The notes beneath the pieces are model-generated. The model ran no database searches. It saw only the letters and a list, made by a program, of their open reading frames with translations, and was not told the DNA's origin. The translations under genes and the position numbers were made by a program. DNA of 56,894 bases from Fragilaria crotonensis (taxonomy: Eukaryota; Bacillariophyta; Fragilariophyceae; Fragilariales; Fragilariaceae), in contig JAKSYS010000396.1 of the NCBI GenBank assembly GCA_022925895.1, forward strand, positions 1 to 56,894. The letters run 5' to 3'. Positions 19,328-31,590 of the stretch are shown here, in pieces; position 1 is the first letter of the stretch, and the number at the start of each line of letters is the position of its first letter.

Positions 19328-22300
19328 TTACCATAGGATGCGTTGCGATAAATCCCGAAGTTTCGGTCCTGCCAAGAGCTTCGTAAAGATATCTGCCAGG
19401 TTCGTCTCACCATCTTCTTTAGCAATTCGCACAGTCCCCGCAGCTTGAGCCTCACGAGTCCGATGATATGCAATCGCCTGATGTTTCTTTTTCAAGGTTG
19501 ACTCCGGCCTGGTAGAATTCTTGACGACCGCTTCATTATCACAGAAAACATTGCACGGATCCTCAACCGGAACACCCATCATCCTTAACTTGTACCGCAA
19601 CCCTTCAATTAACTCAACCGCAATCTTCATGGCGATGAACTCCGAGCCAAACGTGGAGGATTCCACCGTGTTCTGCCGCTTGGAGTACCAAATGATTGGC
19701 GCACGATTGATATAAAGGATCACACCAGTATGCGACCGACGCGTCAACTGACAACCTGCATGATCAGCGTCGACGAAACAAGTCATCATAACTGGCTTCC
19801 CTCGCGGTTCAGGCATGTTCTCCGGTATCGCTTCCTTCGCATCGGGGTAGTACTTCGACCAATCCTGTGTGGCAAACCGTCGCGGGTCGTAGCTCGGCTC
19901 TGTGTCATCAAACACCATCGTTGATCGGTCATACTGTTTCAGATATGCAAAGACATGGAACAACTGCTGAAGATGGCCCTCCCTGGCAGACACAAGATAT
20001 CGTGACATCAGAGAAACCGGCATCAGGATGTCCACTCGCCCAAGTTCACAGATCCACCTTAAGACGCCGACCAACCCTTGGTAGTAATTGAGCCGCTGTG
20101 CATCCAACTCCGCCGTCTGATCCAACTCTGGTCGATACCCCCTGACTTAATGGAGTCGTGGTGCGTTTCGGCAACCCCAACCCCACGTTCTCCAACTCTG
20201 TCTCAACATCCTTGACAGCCCTCGCCACATACTTGGATGAAGACATGGCCCACCTGATCTTTCCCGGCTCGTCCGACTCGGGAATCTTGAACTGCTTGAT
20301 CTCAGCCCCAAGATATACGTCAGGCGCCTTCACGCTCCCATCCTTTAGCTTGTAAACCTTCGACAAAGCGTCCATCACATTCTTCGGATTAGTATCGAGG
20401 CAGAGGATGTCATCAACGTACGCCAGAACATAGCTGTAGAACTTGGTTCCATCGGCCTTCGTCGCGGCCTTCATCCACACGTCCGGGTCCGCCTTACAAC
20501 TCTTGTAGCCCATATCCCGCAGCGACGCAGCAAGGTGGTCCCTGAATCGTGCTCCCGACGACTTCATTCCATAAAGTGCACGCACTATCTTCGCTGGTCG
20601 TCCTCTCAAATCGGGTGGGAACTCCAACCCAGCAACGACATATAACCTCTCCTCAGTCGGCGCCGAGAGATAGGCATTCTGGATGTCGGCCGCCAAGATA
20701 TCGAGCCCATTCAAAGCCGCAAGAGTGAAAGCGATACGAACGCTGTCGCGTGAGACGACACTCGAAGGTCATTTCCTTCGGCACATCATGCTTTGCGCCA
20801 TTCAGGACCAATCGCGCCTTCCTCGTCAGATCAAACTTGATGTCGAATATCATGTGACATGTCGCTTTTGCAAATCCAACCGGCGGGTTTGGGTCGTCGC
20901 TGAACTCAAATGCAATCATCACATTTCTCATCTCCTTTTCAATGGCATCACGCCAAAAGGTAGTCCCCGTTCTGCGATCAATCGCAAGCGCCTCGGCCAC
21001 AGTCTTCGGCAGTTCCACGCCATACTTGTGCGACCTCAGCCAATACTTGGTGGACTTTACCTTCTTGATTACACGATCCCGGCGGCGTAGCACATCGCGA
21101 ACCCACCAAGCAAATGCAGGTTCCTCTGCGATCTTGTTGGCAACCGCATACTCCGCCACCTCAACGGGGTTCGCTTCTTTCAAGTCCTTCAACGGAATCC
21201 AATCCGAAGTACCATCCTTCCAAGAGACCAAGAGTTTCCAACCCCTCGTCGTCAGCTTGGGACGACGCTGCCCATGACGGTTCTCAATGAAACCGTCGTC
21301 CTTTGACAGGGCCGATCCATCTTTCTTGTGGTCGGTGATCTCTTGCAAAATGGCAAAGTGGCGACCCTCGTCGTCCACCTGTGAATACAAGTTTTCGGCA
21401 ATCACATTCGCGGCATACGTCGCAGTCGATCCGTCCGGAAACTCAACCTGGTACTCCCGGGTGTCCAAGATAGGATTCGAGTGCCGCATGCCAAGTGGAT
21501 TACCGTCTCTTCCGTGCATCCGACCAATGACCTTTGCGCGTACCACGTCTTCGCCACGTGGCAGAAGCACGCTTGCCGAGATGTATTCGTCCATCGACTC
21601 AGGCGTGTAGTCGTCTGCATCCTTCCTGGTTGACTCAGGTTCGAGGGGTTCGAGATCGTCATCCGCATCCCGTTCCGCCTCCTGAACTTCTTCGATCGAG
21701 GGGAACAACCCGTCGAAGTCGTCGTCAACCTCTGATTGGCGCTTACTGTCGCCGATCTTGTCTTGCACCTCTTCGTCGAAGCGTTCCTTTGCCTCAATCG
21801 TGTGCTGCATCCGCTCGATCTCGTCCCCGATCAGAAAGACCGTTGACCTTGCGATCGGACGGCAGGAGATTGGCAATACCCAATGGCAGTTGCCGCTCCC
21901 AATCCCTCTTGCCGGTCCCAACCAACGACCAAGCTTCACCTCTCCGTCATGATCCATGTAATGTACCCATTGGTACCAACTGAACTGGACGTACATCGAG
22001 ATGTCGGGCGTGTCACCATCCACCCTTTCCGCCGGAACACGACCATTCAGAACCGGCGTATCGTGCGCCGTCAGTCGCCTTGTTCCGGCATACCATTCGC
22101 CGCAGAAGCACCAAGTTCGCTTTGGTGATCCTTCGGCTTGCATGAACCGACGAATTCCACGCTTGATAGCACGAATGGAACTCTCCGCCTTGTTTTGCCA
22201 CGGGCTATACGGCTCCGTCAGAGTTTGGCGGATCTGGTAGTCGCGGACGACGTCCTGCCAGTGCCTAGTTCTCTGCTCCAAGGCGCCATCCGAAATCAGC

Positions 22301-23466
22301 CAACCCGGTACCCCAGACTCTTGGATGAAACCGAGAAGTCCCCGGGAGGCGTCCGCCTTCGTCTTCAAAGGGTAGAACTCGTCGTACCCGTACCCATCTG
22401 TGAAGACCTGGGCACAAGTGTATCCACGCAATGACGTCGTCGGAGAAAACATCGTATCGGTGTAGAATTTCCCCGACAACCTTGGATAACGTATCGCCTG
22501 CTGCCTCGTCTTGAATCGCCGCGACACTGGATGCACGTACTTCCTTACTCCGACTTGCGTCGTAACCTCCAGCGTTCGCTTTGCAGTCTCCAATCCCAAT
22601 CCCCAACGTTTCGCCAGGACCTCCTTCGTGATAACGGAATCAGGTGACGACGTCGCCACTGCATAGAGCTCGTGTTCCAAACCAATCATGCAGATCCCAT
22701 CTCCTCTCAAGTCACCGCCTGAGACTTGCACCATTTCTTCGAGTCGCTCCGCTAGTAATCCATCGTCTGCACTTGCGACAGCCAAAATTTCCCTCGGAGT
22801 CATCAAACTCATCACTTCGTGCAGGTTTCCCCGCGTTCCTGTCCCCGAAAGCTGCATCGTGGTGCTGACCATAGAAACGTTGAAGTCGGTTCGCTCGCGG
22901 AGTTGGGTCTCAGCCTGACGAAAGTGTGGTGATCTAGGATCCCACGCCGCATCAGACGTCATTTCCAGCCGCGTACAGTTGGCGATCTCATCGTCAGTTG
23001 GTCTTCTCGAAGTAAAATACGAGACCACGCCCTCCATCTCCAAGGGAATCCTCAGCTTCGAATCCGGGAAGGATATATCGTGAGGTGAGTCAGCATCAAA
23101 TTGCTGAGGAGTATCACAAACAGAAAGCCCAAAAGCTCTTAGTTGATTGGGACAAAGGAGTGAAACAGGTAACCGTTCTCCTAAGAATAAACATTCGTTG
23201 AAGATCAACAAATATGTCTCCCCATCAGTCGGGCAATCATACGCCGTTGCCGCCGACACAATGGGGACCCCTTTCAGAGCATTATACTCTGAGGTGAATG
23301 GAGTTACACTAACTGTTTGACCAGTATCCTCCAACACCACCATGTTGCACCCCGCAACACAGGTATCCGCATGCGAGTCCATCTCGGACCTGTCCACACA
23401 TGCTCCGCTTGACATGGCCTTGATCACGCGCTCAGCGGTGCTAGCGGTGACCATTAGGACCTTGCG
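19328..23466 (-). pseudogene. N3 pol: protease, integrase, chromo-like tail, RT, RNase H
   Basis: The first frame (23454-20653, 933 aa) has protease motif DSHADTC at residues 26-32 and integrase D333, D389 and E424 (34 residues between the last two). A chromo-like module lies at about 735-775 (RGWKLLVSWKDGTSDWIPLK). Next comes a conserved EEPAFAWWV segment and the start of RT (KTVAEALAIDRRTGT). The second frame (20714-20046) holds LAADIQNAYLSAP and the AYVDDILC box. The third (20125-19328) holds RNase H with VDADHAG, FGSEFIA, CDNEAVV and NLADIFTK. The frames are separated by small indels near 20775 and in a G run near 20140. Pol continues gag's frame after one UGA. It is nearly complete and possibly functional if the indels are errors. 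Confidence 0.9.
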
Positions 23467-23469
23467 TCA
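23467..23469 (-). other. N3 in-frame gag/pol stop, UGA-CGC
   Basis: Gag ends NANSD-UGA-CGC-AAG-GTC, and the same frame runs on to the protease. An ATG lies four codons later, so re-initiation is an alternative, but UGA-C favours readthrough. Confidence 0.6.
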
Positions 23470-24871
23470 GTCCGAGTTGGCGTTTCCGCCACCTCGGTTA
23501 CCACTCCCACCAGAATGGGCTCTCCTCCCAAACTGGTCGCCTGCGTTCGCGGACGCTGACGTTGGAGTCGGGGCATTACCGTCCCCGTTTCCGTCCCCGG
23601 AATCAACCCCAGAGACAGAAGCTTGGCGTTCCTTCTTGGCTTTCTTCTTCCCTTTGCCGCCGGCTTCCTTGCGTGCCTTAACGACCGCAGCCCGCTCGGC
23701 ATCAGACATAGCCCACCACTCCTCATTGGAGTAACCTTTGGTGTTTGCTTGCTTCTTGCCACCCTTGCGTTTGGTTCCCTTGCCACCCGACGACTTGGAA
23801 CCTGCGCCGGTCGACGCGGAGCTCACGCTCCTTGCCGCACTCCCAGCATCCTTGTAGGCCCGCGTCGTCGTCGCTAGCGTCGAAAGATACTGCTGACAGC
23901 TTTCAAACGACTTGAGCTTCGGGCTCACCAAAGCAATGCGTCACACCCATCTGCAGAGTCGGATCCTTGATGTTCGCCAAGAAATCCTGAACCTTCTTCG
24001 TCTCGGGAACGGCCTCACCCACCAGCTCCAGTTCAGCGTGAGCTTCCTGGTGAGCTTGGACATAATGCTGAAACGTCCAATTGCGTCGATGTCCAGTAAA
24101 CTGGGACGCACCGAGCTTCGCATAAGCCTTCGCCTTGATAGTCATGTTAGCGCTCTCGCCCTCACACTGCTTCCTGAGAGCAAGAACTGCGCCGCGACCA
24201 TCCTTCTTGGCGTCAAAGTGCTTGATAAAGGTCCAACCAGGTCCGTCCGAGATATAACTCTTGAACTCTGCATAGTATCGCTTGTTGTCGATGGCGTAAT
24301 GTTGGCCTTCGAGCACGGTATTGTTGACCAAATGGTCGTCCAAATCATCGTACTCGACGTCCCGCACTTCGTTCGTCACCTCCGTGTGCGCTCGATGAAT
24401 GTAGGACAACGGGCATCTCGCCTCAGCTCGGAAGTGGTAGATGTAATTGTCCCATGACTCCCACCACTTAACCCACAAGCTGAGGTTCTTGAGCACCTCC
24501 GGCTTCCTTGGAGTCATGGCATCCATGCCATCCAGCAACTTCTTCTCCTCCTGCATCCTATCCACCGCCTCCTCTGCCTTGGCCCTCGAGAAATCCTCCG
24601 AGTTCGCCTCGAGTCCACATCGAATCTGCGACGCAGTCCAATGGCGAAAACCTTTAAGGAGGTTAACGCTGACAAAGGGAAAGTTAACTCCTTGGCGTGG
24701 GTTGTTCCTTGCAACCTGCCTCGTCATATCGGAGAGACTGTCTTCAGAGACGGTCAGAAGCGTCAACGGGGAAGTAAATCCCTGCGCAACGATCGCCTCT
24801 GCGGTGACCCTGTTGAAACCGATGTAAACGAGTGCCTCGGTGAACTCCTCGGACTGCTCGTCGTCGTCCAT
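23467..24871 (-). pseudogene. N3 gag
   Basis: Gag of N3. ATG at 24871 (MDDDEQSEEFTEALVYIGF) is preferred over the upstream ATG at 24976 because N4 and N5 Gag start at the equivalent place, just before a short helical domain (IGFNRVTAEAIVAQGF). A central part with WVKWWESWDNYI and DLDDHLVNNTVLEG is shared with N5/N6 Gag. The C-terminus is Lys/Gly-rich (GGKGTKRKGGKKQ) without a zinc knuckle. A 1-nt shift near 23920 (CFGEPEAQ versus SPKLKSFESCQQYL) splits it. It forms the particle and binds RNA, by family. Confidence 0.85.
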
Positions 24872-25976
24872 GGTCGAAGATGTTGGAATGTTGGGAAAAG
24901 TGCCTTCTTGAGTTGTTTTATTGGAGATATTGTGATATTTCCACAAACAAACTCGTCGCCAATTGTTTGGGATCATCCGCGAGTTTTATACGTAGCATTT
25001 ACGTAGGTCATAGTATGTCAGGACATTCCTGGAGTTTCTCAGTGCATTTCATGCATCGCCGTGCGTTTGTACCGGCCCCACACGTAGATGCGTTTCACAT
25101 TCGCGTCATCGTGCGTGCGTTACGCATGATTGGCGTGTGTAACGCTGCCACATGTGCCATTCGACTCATTCGACTGCACAGAATAAAAACTCAGTATTGC
25201 CCTAACCGCTCGCTAACGACCATCCTCGGGACTTGATTCCTTAAGTAAAATCCGTAACGTTAAAAATCACTTAGAAAACGTCCGACGCAGCACTTTACTT
25301 AGACATTAATTGTCCGTGCCACTTAGCCTGCGCTGCATGACCTCCCGGCAACCCCTCCAGGTTAGCTAGGGCTATGCAGTCACCAGTCCAATTCCCCCCA
25401 AGGTTCTAAAGAGCTTTCCAATCTTGTTCCTTCAAGACTTAGGCTGCAATTTGGAACCCTGGTCGTGGCCACGATCGGAATCATGACCCCAGGCGATTCC
25501 TCTCGAATCTTCGAGGAACGGATGACCGCAGCGTAGCTGTGATCGCCGTTTCGCCCAACCATGTCCTTTCTGACCTCCCTGGCCTCATGGTGTCCGGCTA
25601 TTCCTTTGCCGCTCGGTGTCCCTTTCGCGGCATCATCTGCCGTCGCAGACGCCACTTCCCAGGCTGAACTGGGCACTTCCGCTCCTGGAAACGGTCGTCA
25701 TGATGAACATGACCGATCCAATCGTCGACAAAACCGTTCGTCAGCACGACGGTTATGGTCTGCACGATTACGTCGGGAGAGCTACTCCCGCTACCGTTTT
25801 GCGAACGATCCTTCGCTGCTAATCGGGTAGTGTGAAGTTGAGATCACCGGTCCGACGACTGTACTTTGTCGTCCCGCCTTCACAGTTGAACTACAACGCG
25901 CTCGTTTGCAAGGACGAATGTTCTGTTCCCTCCAGATCATTCACGCCAGTCCTTTTGCGTGCCAACACGTGAGTGC
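24872..25976 (-). other. N3 leader, no gene seen
   Basis: About 1.1 kb between the primer-binding site and the gag ATG. Only short chance ORFs are present. It presumably holds packaging signals and UTR. Confidence 0.5.
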
Positions 25977-25990
25977 TGGGTCTGATAAAC
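25977..25990 (-). other. N3 primer-binding site
   Basis: GTTTATCAGACCCA follows the 5' LTR on the minus strand and is identical in N4 and N5. Its complement reads as an anticodon arm with loop CUGAUAA (anticodon GAU), ending at about tRNA nucleotide 40. Confidence 0.55.
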
Positions 25991-26145
25991 TGAATAAAAC
26001 CTACCGTTACTACTGGAAATCCATCATTGTGGGGCAGCATGGCATTAGTGATTAGGATAGAACAAGATTATAAACTAAGTCCGGAGAAAACCCCACTTGG
26101 TCTGGCCGTAGCCCAATATGACGCAGACACAGTAGAATTCGTTCA
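25991..26145 (-). repeat. N3 5' LTR
   Basis: 155 bp, identical to the 3' LTR at 18983-19137. The 4-bp duplication GTAG follows at 26146-26149. Confidence 0.92.
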
Positions 26146-26149
26146 GTAG

Positions 26150-26594
26150 TACCACCAGGTACCTCGGAAACGCGGTCACAACACTCGCCTCTTCGGACAG
26201 CAAAGGTGCACTACGACGCGTTATGTTGTGTCGCATGGTACCTACGTATGACCAAACACTGGGGCTACTTTATTGATACAACACGCTTCTATTGTTGATT
26301 CCCCCGGAGATTTCATGTCTCATGCTTCTGATTTGCCTGCCTCTCCCTGAGTTCCTGCAATCGCAAACTTTGACCGAACTGGCCAGTTACGTGGATGCGG
26401 CGCATGCTACGGACTTTGTCACGTGCCATTCGATCACTGGTCTTGTCATAATGCTCTCCTGGGATGGTCCCATGGCCTTCAACAGGTCCAAGATTCAGTC
26501 GACGTCCTCCCCTAGCTCAACAGAAGCCGAATTTCTTGCTGCAGCTCATGCCGCAAAGATTGTCAAGCAACAATTCGATCCTGTTCAAGCTTGA
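26150..26594 (+). pseudogene. N2 unit 1 copia RNase H remnant
   Basis: The end of a copia pol retained in N2. It contains KVHYDALCCVAWYLRMTKHW (the RT-RNase H connection, in one frame), then in another frame ASYVDAAHATDFVTCHSITG and SSTEAEFLAAAHAAKIVK. Stop codons and frame changes separate them. The 3' end (CAAGCAACAATTCG) differs from unit 2 by a small rearrangement that ends the ORF early. RT core and integrase are absent, so this is a relic. Confidence 0.75.
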
Positions 26595-26802
26595 TATCCT
26601 CAACTTGGCCCAATCATGTCTGAAGATAGCAGACTCCCTGTCGGCATTTCTCGGTTCCACGTTCCACCATTGCCTTGATTGTCGTTTGATGGGTCCCTAC
26701 AGCGCTCCCTGGACACCTCCGGTTTCCTAAATGTTCTTCCCTTGTTCCTGGATGCACTTCTGTTGCTCATTGCAAGCCTCTTCTGCTCACAATGGGGGAG
26801 TG

Positions 26803-27308
26803 TGTCAGTGCATATCTCATCTTTGCCACTGTGCTACTGTCTACCATACACAGTCCACTGCATCTACTCCAGCTTACTGCATTACCGCCTTACTCCACAG
26901 TCTTGATTCATGGCATGGTCATGACGGTACGGTACAAGCTACTGGATATCTCAGTACATCCAATCTACTTGTTCTGGATTGTACTGTTGCATCCTACTTT
27001 GATAGTCTAAAGGCAGTGCCTCCTGACACTGCTCACAACTTTAACTTAGCCTAAACTATTACCTCCACTGCATTCTTGCCGGTCTACGATCGTAAGGGTG
27101 AAGAGGTACAGTTGTTGCTTCGTCCCCATCTATAACTCACGACATCACCATCACCGACACCCTCGCCACTGCGTACCTCGTCGGATATCGCCGCGCTTCC
27201 GTTCATTGTGCTGTCGTGTTTCTCCCTCTTCTGTTTCTGACGGTCTCGCACTAACTCGACTCCCAAGCGAGTCAATGTATGTGGAGCCGTACTAGAGAGG
27301 GTCTCACA
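26803..27308 (+). repeat. N2 LTR 2 (shared middle LTR)
   Basis: 506 bp. It is preceded by the polypurine tract CAATGGGGGAGTG and followed by the primer-binding site GGTTATGAGCCC. It thus serves as 3' LTR of unit 1 and 5' LTR of unit 2, with no target duplication beside it. Confidence 0.92.
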
Positions 27309-27322
27309 GGTTATGAGCCCAA
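27309..27322 (+). other. N2 unit 2 primer-binding site
   Basis: A second copy of GGTTATGAGCCC directly after LTR 2, identical to 16066-16079. Confidence 0.5.
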
Positions 27323-27476
27323 AGTCTACGACTATACTCTGCGTCTACTCTGACGAAGTCTGCGTTCTCGTGTTCTTTGTGTCACACAATATCAAGAACC
27401 ACGTAGCCACTCCGAGTTGAATTTCTTCTCGACCATCTATCCGGGACCGCGTATTTCTGAACCCCGATACTATCAT

Positions 27477-28712
27477 GGTGAACGCTGAGGAGATCCGATA
27501 CGATGATGACTGTCTTGTGATCAGCATCGATATTGTGGACTGCTGATGGCAGAAATCCCACTCACAGAAGTCTTTGATGTTCTCACAATGTCACTACTTG
27601 ACAACTACCATGATGTTATTAGTAATTCGGTTCTCCAGCAGTTAGAAGACACAACATGGCTTAAAAGGCAATCAAGATCGAGCCTACTTTGCGCTAGTTT
27701 TGCCGTGTATCATCAAAGGACTGAAGGCAAACTCATTTCCTTGCGCAAACCAGGTTTACAGAGACTGATAACTCAGGCTCTACGCTACAACAATGGAGTT
27801 CATCATCCAATCAAAGTGCCAGTCTCCATCCGTTTTATGATACCTGACAATGCCCTTCCGCGCCCCCAGCGGCACTCATCCAACAAGAGAAACCCACCCT
27901 TGTTCTTCGATGACCGGCGCTCGATATCCAGCGAAGTGCCGAATGTTGCTCCTCCATTCGCCTGATTTCACTCGAAGTGACGATTTGCTCGATGCTCGCC
28001 CAGGGCTGCTGAGGCAGGCTACATCATCGGTAGCAACCACAGTGATCCTATTGAAACCTATCGAAATGACAGGGTAACAGCAGCCGATGATTCTACAACA
28101 ATGCCTTGCTACATCAATGTTCCTGGCTGCGAGTTTATTGATTGTCGTTTTCTGTTCCATTGCAAGGGCCTTGAAACAAATGTGCCGGCTAAAGTTCTGG
28201 AAAGAGCAGAGGAGATTTCCACCTGGCAAACGCGGCCCTGAACGCCTCTGTTCCCCACATTGCTCATGCAACATGCCATAAGTGACGACAAAGACAAGAC
28301 GCAGATGGGATCGAATGCCGTTTTGTGTTGGGAGATCGACTTCGTGCAGGCTTCTTCAGCATCTTCTGGGCTAGTTGCCGTCGCCAAAATTGGCACACCG
28401 CCCAACAACAATATTGCAACTCAGATGCCAATTTGGCCGGCTGCTGCCTTGCTGTCCCCGTTCCCCCCTGCTGAAGGCACTATGACTGATAGCAGGGCCA
28501 CCCTTGGTATGCCTTATGTTCCTGGCATGGCTGCTGATGGCAATCGGTTACTCCTCCCCATCAACATGAGGTTCAAACCGGTCGACCGCGGGCGCCCAAT
28601 GGATATAGTATGGACACTCTTGTCATACAACATCATCAGCTGCACCAGTGTCCAAGACTCTTTCCATCAGCTTTGGAAAGATGTTATTGACGCAATGGCG
28701 CCGAATGTCTGA
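27477..28712 (+). pseudogene. N2 unit 2 copy of the 414-aa ORF, frameshifted
   Basis: This stretch is nearly identical to 16234-17478 but has lost single bases or pairs at several places: CTGCTGATGG for CTGCCCGATGG near 27541, one or two C near 27950, 27997, 28222 and 28238, and one near 28254. Readable pieces are 27546-27965 and 28260-28712. Most losses are in C runs, so they may be basecalling errors rather than decay. Confidence 0.7.
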
Positions 28713-30206
28713 GTCTGGTGCTATCCTTCTTGCTCATTGTATGTCGCCTCTACCAATGCACACAATGGGGGAGTGTATAGGATATCACGATCCACAACCT
28801 CGCATGGCATGGTGCGTGTAATCATGTGTCTGCTGACCACACCTGTTGGGTCTACGTCGTGGTGACGTAGTATCAGTAAGGCCGGGTCAGTCCACTGGAC
28901 GAGTACTCATCAAACACTGCACGCTGCATGCTGTAGTTTTGGGTTCTTGATGAGGGAATTCAATACTCGGTTGATTGTCACAGACAACTTAGCAAACCTT
29001 TGGGAACGAGTGTTTCTGTTTGTTTGGATTAGGTGAAAATCGTCCGCAATGCTTCTCTGGATGCTCTGCCTTGCCTCCTGGATTTCAAGCACCCACCACT
29101 ACCGTCGGAACATTCACACCAGCTTTCTATGCATGATGCTAACGCTTTGATTAGTGATGATCTCATGCTGCCTGATTGGGAGATGTTCACGAGTTCATGA
29201 GTTCTTGTGCACCAGTGGAATCGAACTGCCATTTGCAGTTCGACTATCTGTTCTTTCTTTGTGGAACTGCCCCTGGTGTAACCAACGCGTACTGTGATTC
29301 ATTTTCCGGGACCCTTTGGACACCGTTGGGTCAGTGATTCCTTTCGTGTCAACAGCGATGGCTCGGTCGGATGAAGTCCTGGTTTGCTCCACACTGGATG
29401 CTCATATTGTCCAGCTATGGCCACCCTCATGCTCTTAGGGATTGCACCGCCGTCAAGTACTTCAAACTGTTGATGCTGACATCTTTGGTTCAGGTTTGTA
29501 CAGGACGTCTGGACCATTCAACCAACCAACTGTTCCTTCAGCATCATTGTGATATCGCCTCGCACTTCTCGCTCCCTCGAGGTCATTCGCTGTCGCTGAG
29601 GACTTGGTCATCGGCCTCGTCCTGCATTCAACAACCATGCTTAGACGCCTCGCTCTTTCCTCCGTTGTTTTGTGGTTTCGATAGTTTCCGATCCCTTTTT
29701 CCTCGAGACTTGGTCGACGCTGACGCAATTAAGCTATACAATCAGGCACCCAACCTCTTGATGTTGTTCTTTCTGATGGGTACTGCATCGACAGCCAGTG
29801 CCTGCTTTTGTCACCGACATGGGATGGTGATGCTGATCTCTTCGCGCGCTGCTTCTGTTTTCCCTCTGGGTTGGTGGTGTGCTGGGCCCATCTTTTTCTG
29901 GCGTTGTAATCCTGGCTGTCAATGATCCCTCGCTCTGTGTTGCCTCGCTCTTGCTGCGGCGTGTTGAGAGGATTGCTGTTGCCGGGTGTCCAACCAACGC
30001 AACGGTACGGTACAGTTCTGTTGCCTATGGTCTCGCACTGAACCGGTGGTCCGGTTGAGCAACCACTACGCGCAAAGTTATGCACTTGCGACACTTCGGA
30101 TACGAAACTCGGCAGCGGTTTTGAGATCACAATATTCGACAATTATCGTGGCTTCGGATCGCGTGGAGGCGCATGCGACAGGCATGCGGGTCGTGGCTGA
30201 CCACGG
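28713..30206 (+). other. N2 unit 2 internal region, no assignable gene
   Basis: Second copy of 17479-18982, with a few indels near 29779-29876. No gene is recognised here. Confidence 0.5.
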
Positions 30207-30744
30207 CGGTAGTACCACCAGGTACCTCGGAAACGCGGTCACAACACTCGCCTCTTCGGACAGCAAAGGTGCACTACGACGCGTTATGTTGTGTCGCATG
30301 GTACCTACGTATGACCAAACACTGGGGCTACTTTATTGATACAACACGCTTCTATTGTTGATTCCCCCGGAGATTTCATGTCTCATGCTTCTGATTTGCC
30401 TGCCTCTCCCTGAGTTCCTGCAATCGCAAACTTTGACCGAACTGGCCAGTTACGTGGATGCGGCGCATGCTACGGACTTTGTCACGTGCCATTCGATCAC
30501 TGGTCTTGTCATAATGCTCTCCTGGGATGGTCCCATGGCCTTCAACAGGTCCAAGATTCAGTCGACGTCCTCCCCTAGCTCAACAGAAGCCGAATTTCTT
30601 GCTGCAGCTCATGCCGCAAAGATTGTCAAGTACCTTTGGTCGATCCTGTTCAAGCTTGGATATCCTCAACTTGGCCCAATCATGTCTGAAGATAGCAGAC
30701 TCCCTGTCGGCATTTCTCGGTTCCACGTTCCACCATTGCCTTGA
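30207..30744 (+). pseudogene. N2 unit 2 copia RNase H remnant
   Basis: This is the fuller copy of the relic. It carries the RT-RNase H connection (KVHYDALCCVAWYLRMTKHW), then the longest readable RNase H frame (30355-30744) with YVDAAHATDFVT, SSTEAEF and AAKIVKYLWSILFKLGYP. A frame change separates the two parts. It includes the uninterrupted N3 target site near its start. Confidence 0.78.
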
Positions 30745-30868
30745 TTGTCGTTTGATGGGTCCCTACAGCGCTCCCTGGACACCTCCGGTTTCCTAAATGT
30801 TCTTCCCTTGTTCCTGGATGCACTTCTGTTGCTCATTGCAAGCCTCTTCTGCTCACAATGGGGGAGTG

Positions 30869-31376
30869 TGTCAGTGCATATCTCATCTTTGCCACTGTGC
30901 TACTGTCTACCATACACAGTCCACTGCATCTACTCCAGCTTACTGCATTACCGCCTTACTCCACAGTCTTGATTCATGGCATGGTCATGACGGTACGGTA
31001 CAAGCTACTGGATATCTCAGTACATCCAATCTACTTGTTCTGGATTGTACTGTTGCATCCTACTTTGATAGTCTAAAGGCAGTGCCTCCTGACACTGCTC
31101 ACAACTTTAACTTAGCCTAAACTATTACCTCCACTGCATTCTTGCCGGTCTACGATCGTAAGGGTGAAGAGGTACAGTTGTTGCTTCGTCCCCATCTATA
31201 ACTCACGACATCACCATCACCGACACCCTCGCCACTGCGTACCTCGTCGGATATCGCCGCGCTTCCGTTCATTGTGCTGTCGTGTTCTCCCTCTTCTGTT
31301 TCTGACGGTCTCGCACTAACTCGACTCCCAAGCGAGTCAATGTATGTGGAGCCGCCGTACTAGAGAGGGTCTCACA
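30869..31376 (+). repeat. N2 LTR 3
   Basis: 508 bp, preceded by CAATGGGGGAGTG and ending CTCACA. It is followed by the duplication GGGGG (31377-31381) and resumed O gag. Confidence 0.92.
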
Positions 31377-31425
31377 GGGGGCCATCGACGGCTTGAGCCG
31401 GAGCCAAAGCGAAGTTAGCAGCCAT
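31377..31425 (-). pseudogene. O gag, 5' end with start codon
   Basis: The first codons of the O Gag (ATG at 31425, MAANFALAPAQAVDGP) are separated from the rest by N2. Joined to 15550, the frame passes straight into LDYSRAEHHK. The ATG lies only 23 nt inside the 5' LTR edge. Confidence 0.82.
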
Positions 31426-31448
31426 TCTAGCTTAGCGCAGAGGAAGCG

Positions 31449-31590
31449 TGAAATTAAAGTTGATTCACTTCGGTGAAAAAGTAAAATTATAAAGATAAAT
31501 CTATTCTTCAAACTCCGAACACGAGTACTGGTTCGCTCGTATCCGGTATGTATTGCACGATCAGAATTTCACAATGAAATTCCGATGACC
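31449..31590 (-). repeat. O 5' LTR, inner part
   Basis: 142 bp matching 2282-2423 with one substitution seen (G/C after ACGAGTA). It is cut at 31590 by N5. Confidence 0.9.

Larger units (their letters stand above)
18983..26145 (-). mobile_element. N3: copia-type retrotransposon (DSHADTC clade), young insertion in N2
   Basis: The two 155-bp LTRs (18983-19137 and 25991-26145) are identical by eye. They are flanked by a 4-bp duplication GTAG (18979-18982 and 26146-26149). The empty site GGCGGTAGTACCACC is preserved in the second N2 unit at about 30205-30220. Total length is 7163 bp. It encodes gag and pol in the usual copia order. Identical LTRs mean recent insertion, yet gag and RT contain frameshifts, which suggests residual sequence error. 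Confidence 0.93.
15556..31376 (+). mobile_element. N2: tandem copia-derived element (LTR-int-LTR-int-LTR) carrying N3
   Basis: Three near-identical LTRs lie at 15556-16065, 26803-27308 and 30869-31376, all TGTCAGTG...TCTCACA. They enclose two internal regions of about 3.57 and 3.56 kb once N3 is removed from the first. Only the outer ends show a target duplication, GGGGG (15551-15555 and 31377-31381), so the dimer behaves as one insertion into O gag. The internal region has an unidentified 414-aa ORF and a copia RNase H remnant but no protease, integrase or RT core. It is therefore non-autonomous and would need enzymes from another copia element. Confidence 0.88.

Noticed and set aside
25977-25990. 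tRNA gene at the primer-binding sites
   Set aside because: Only an anticodon-arm-like complement is present; there is no acceptor, D or T arm.
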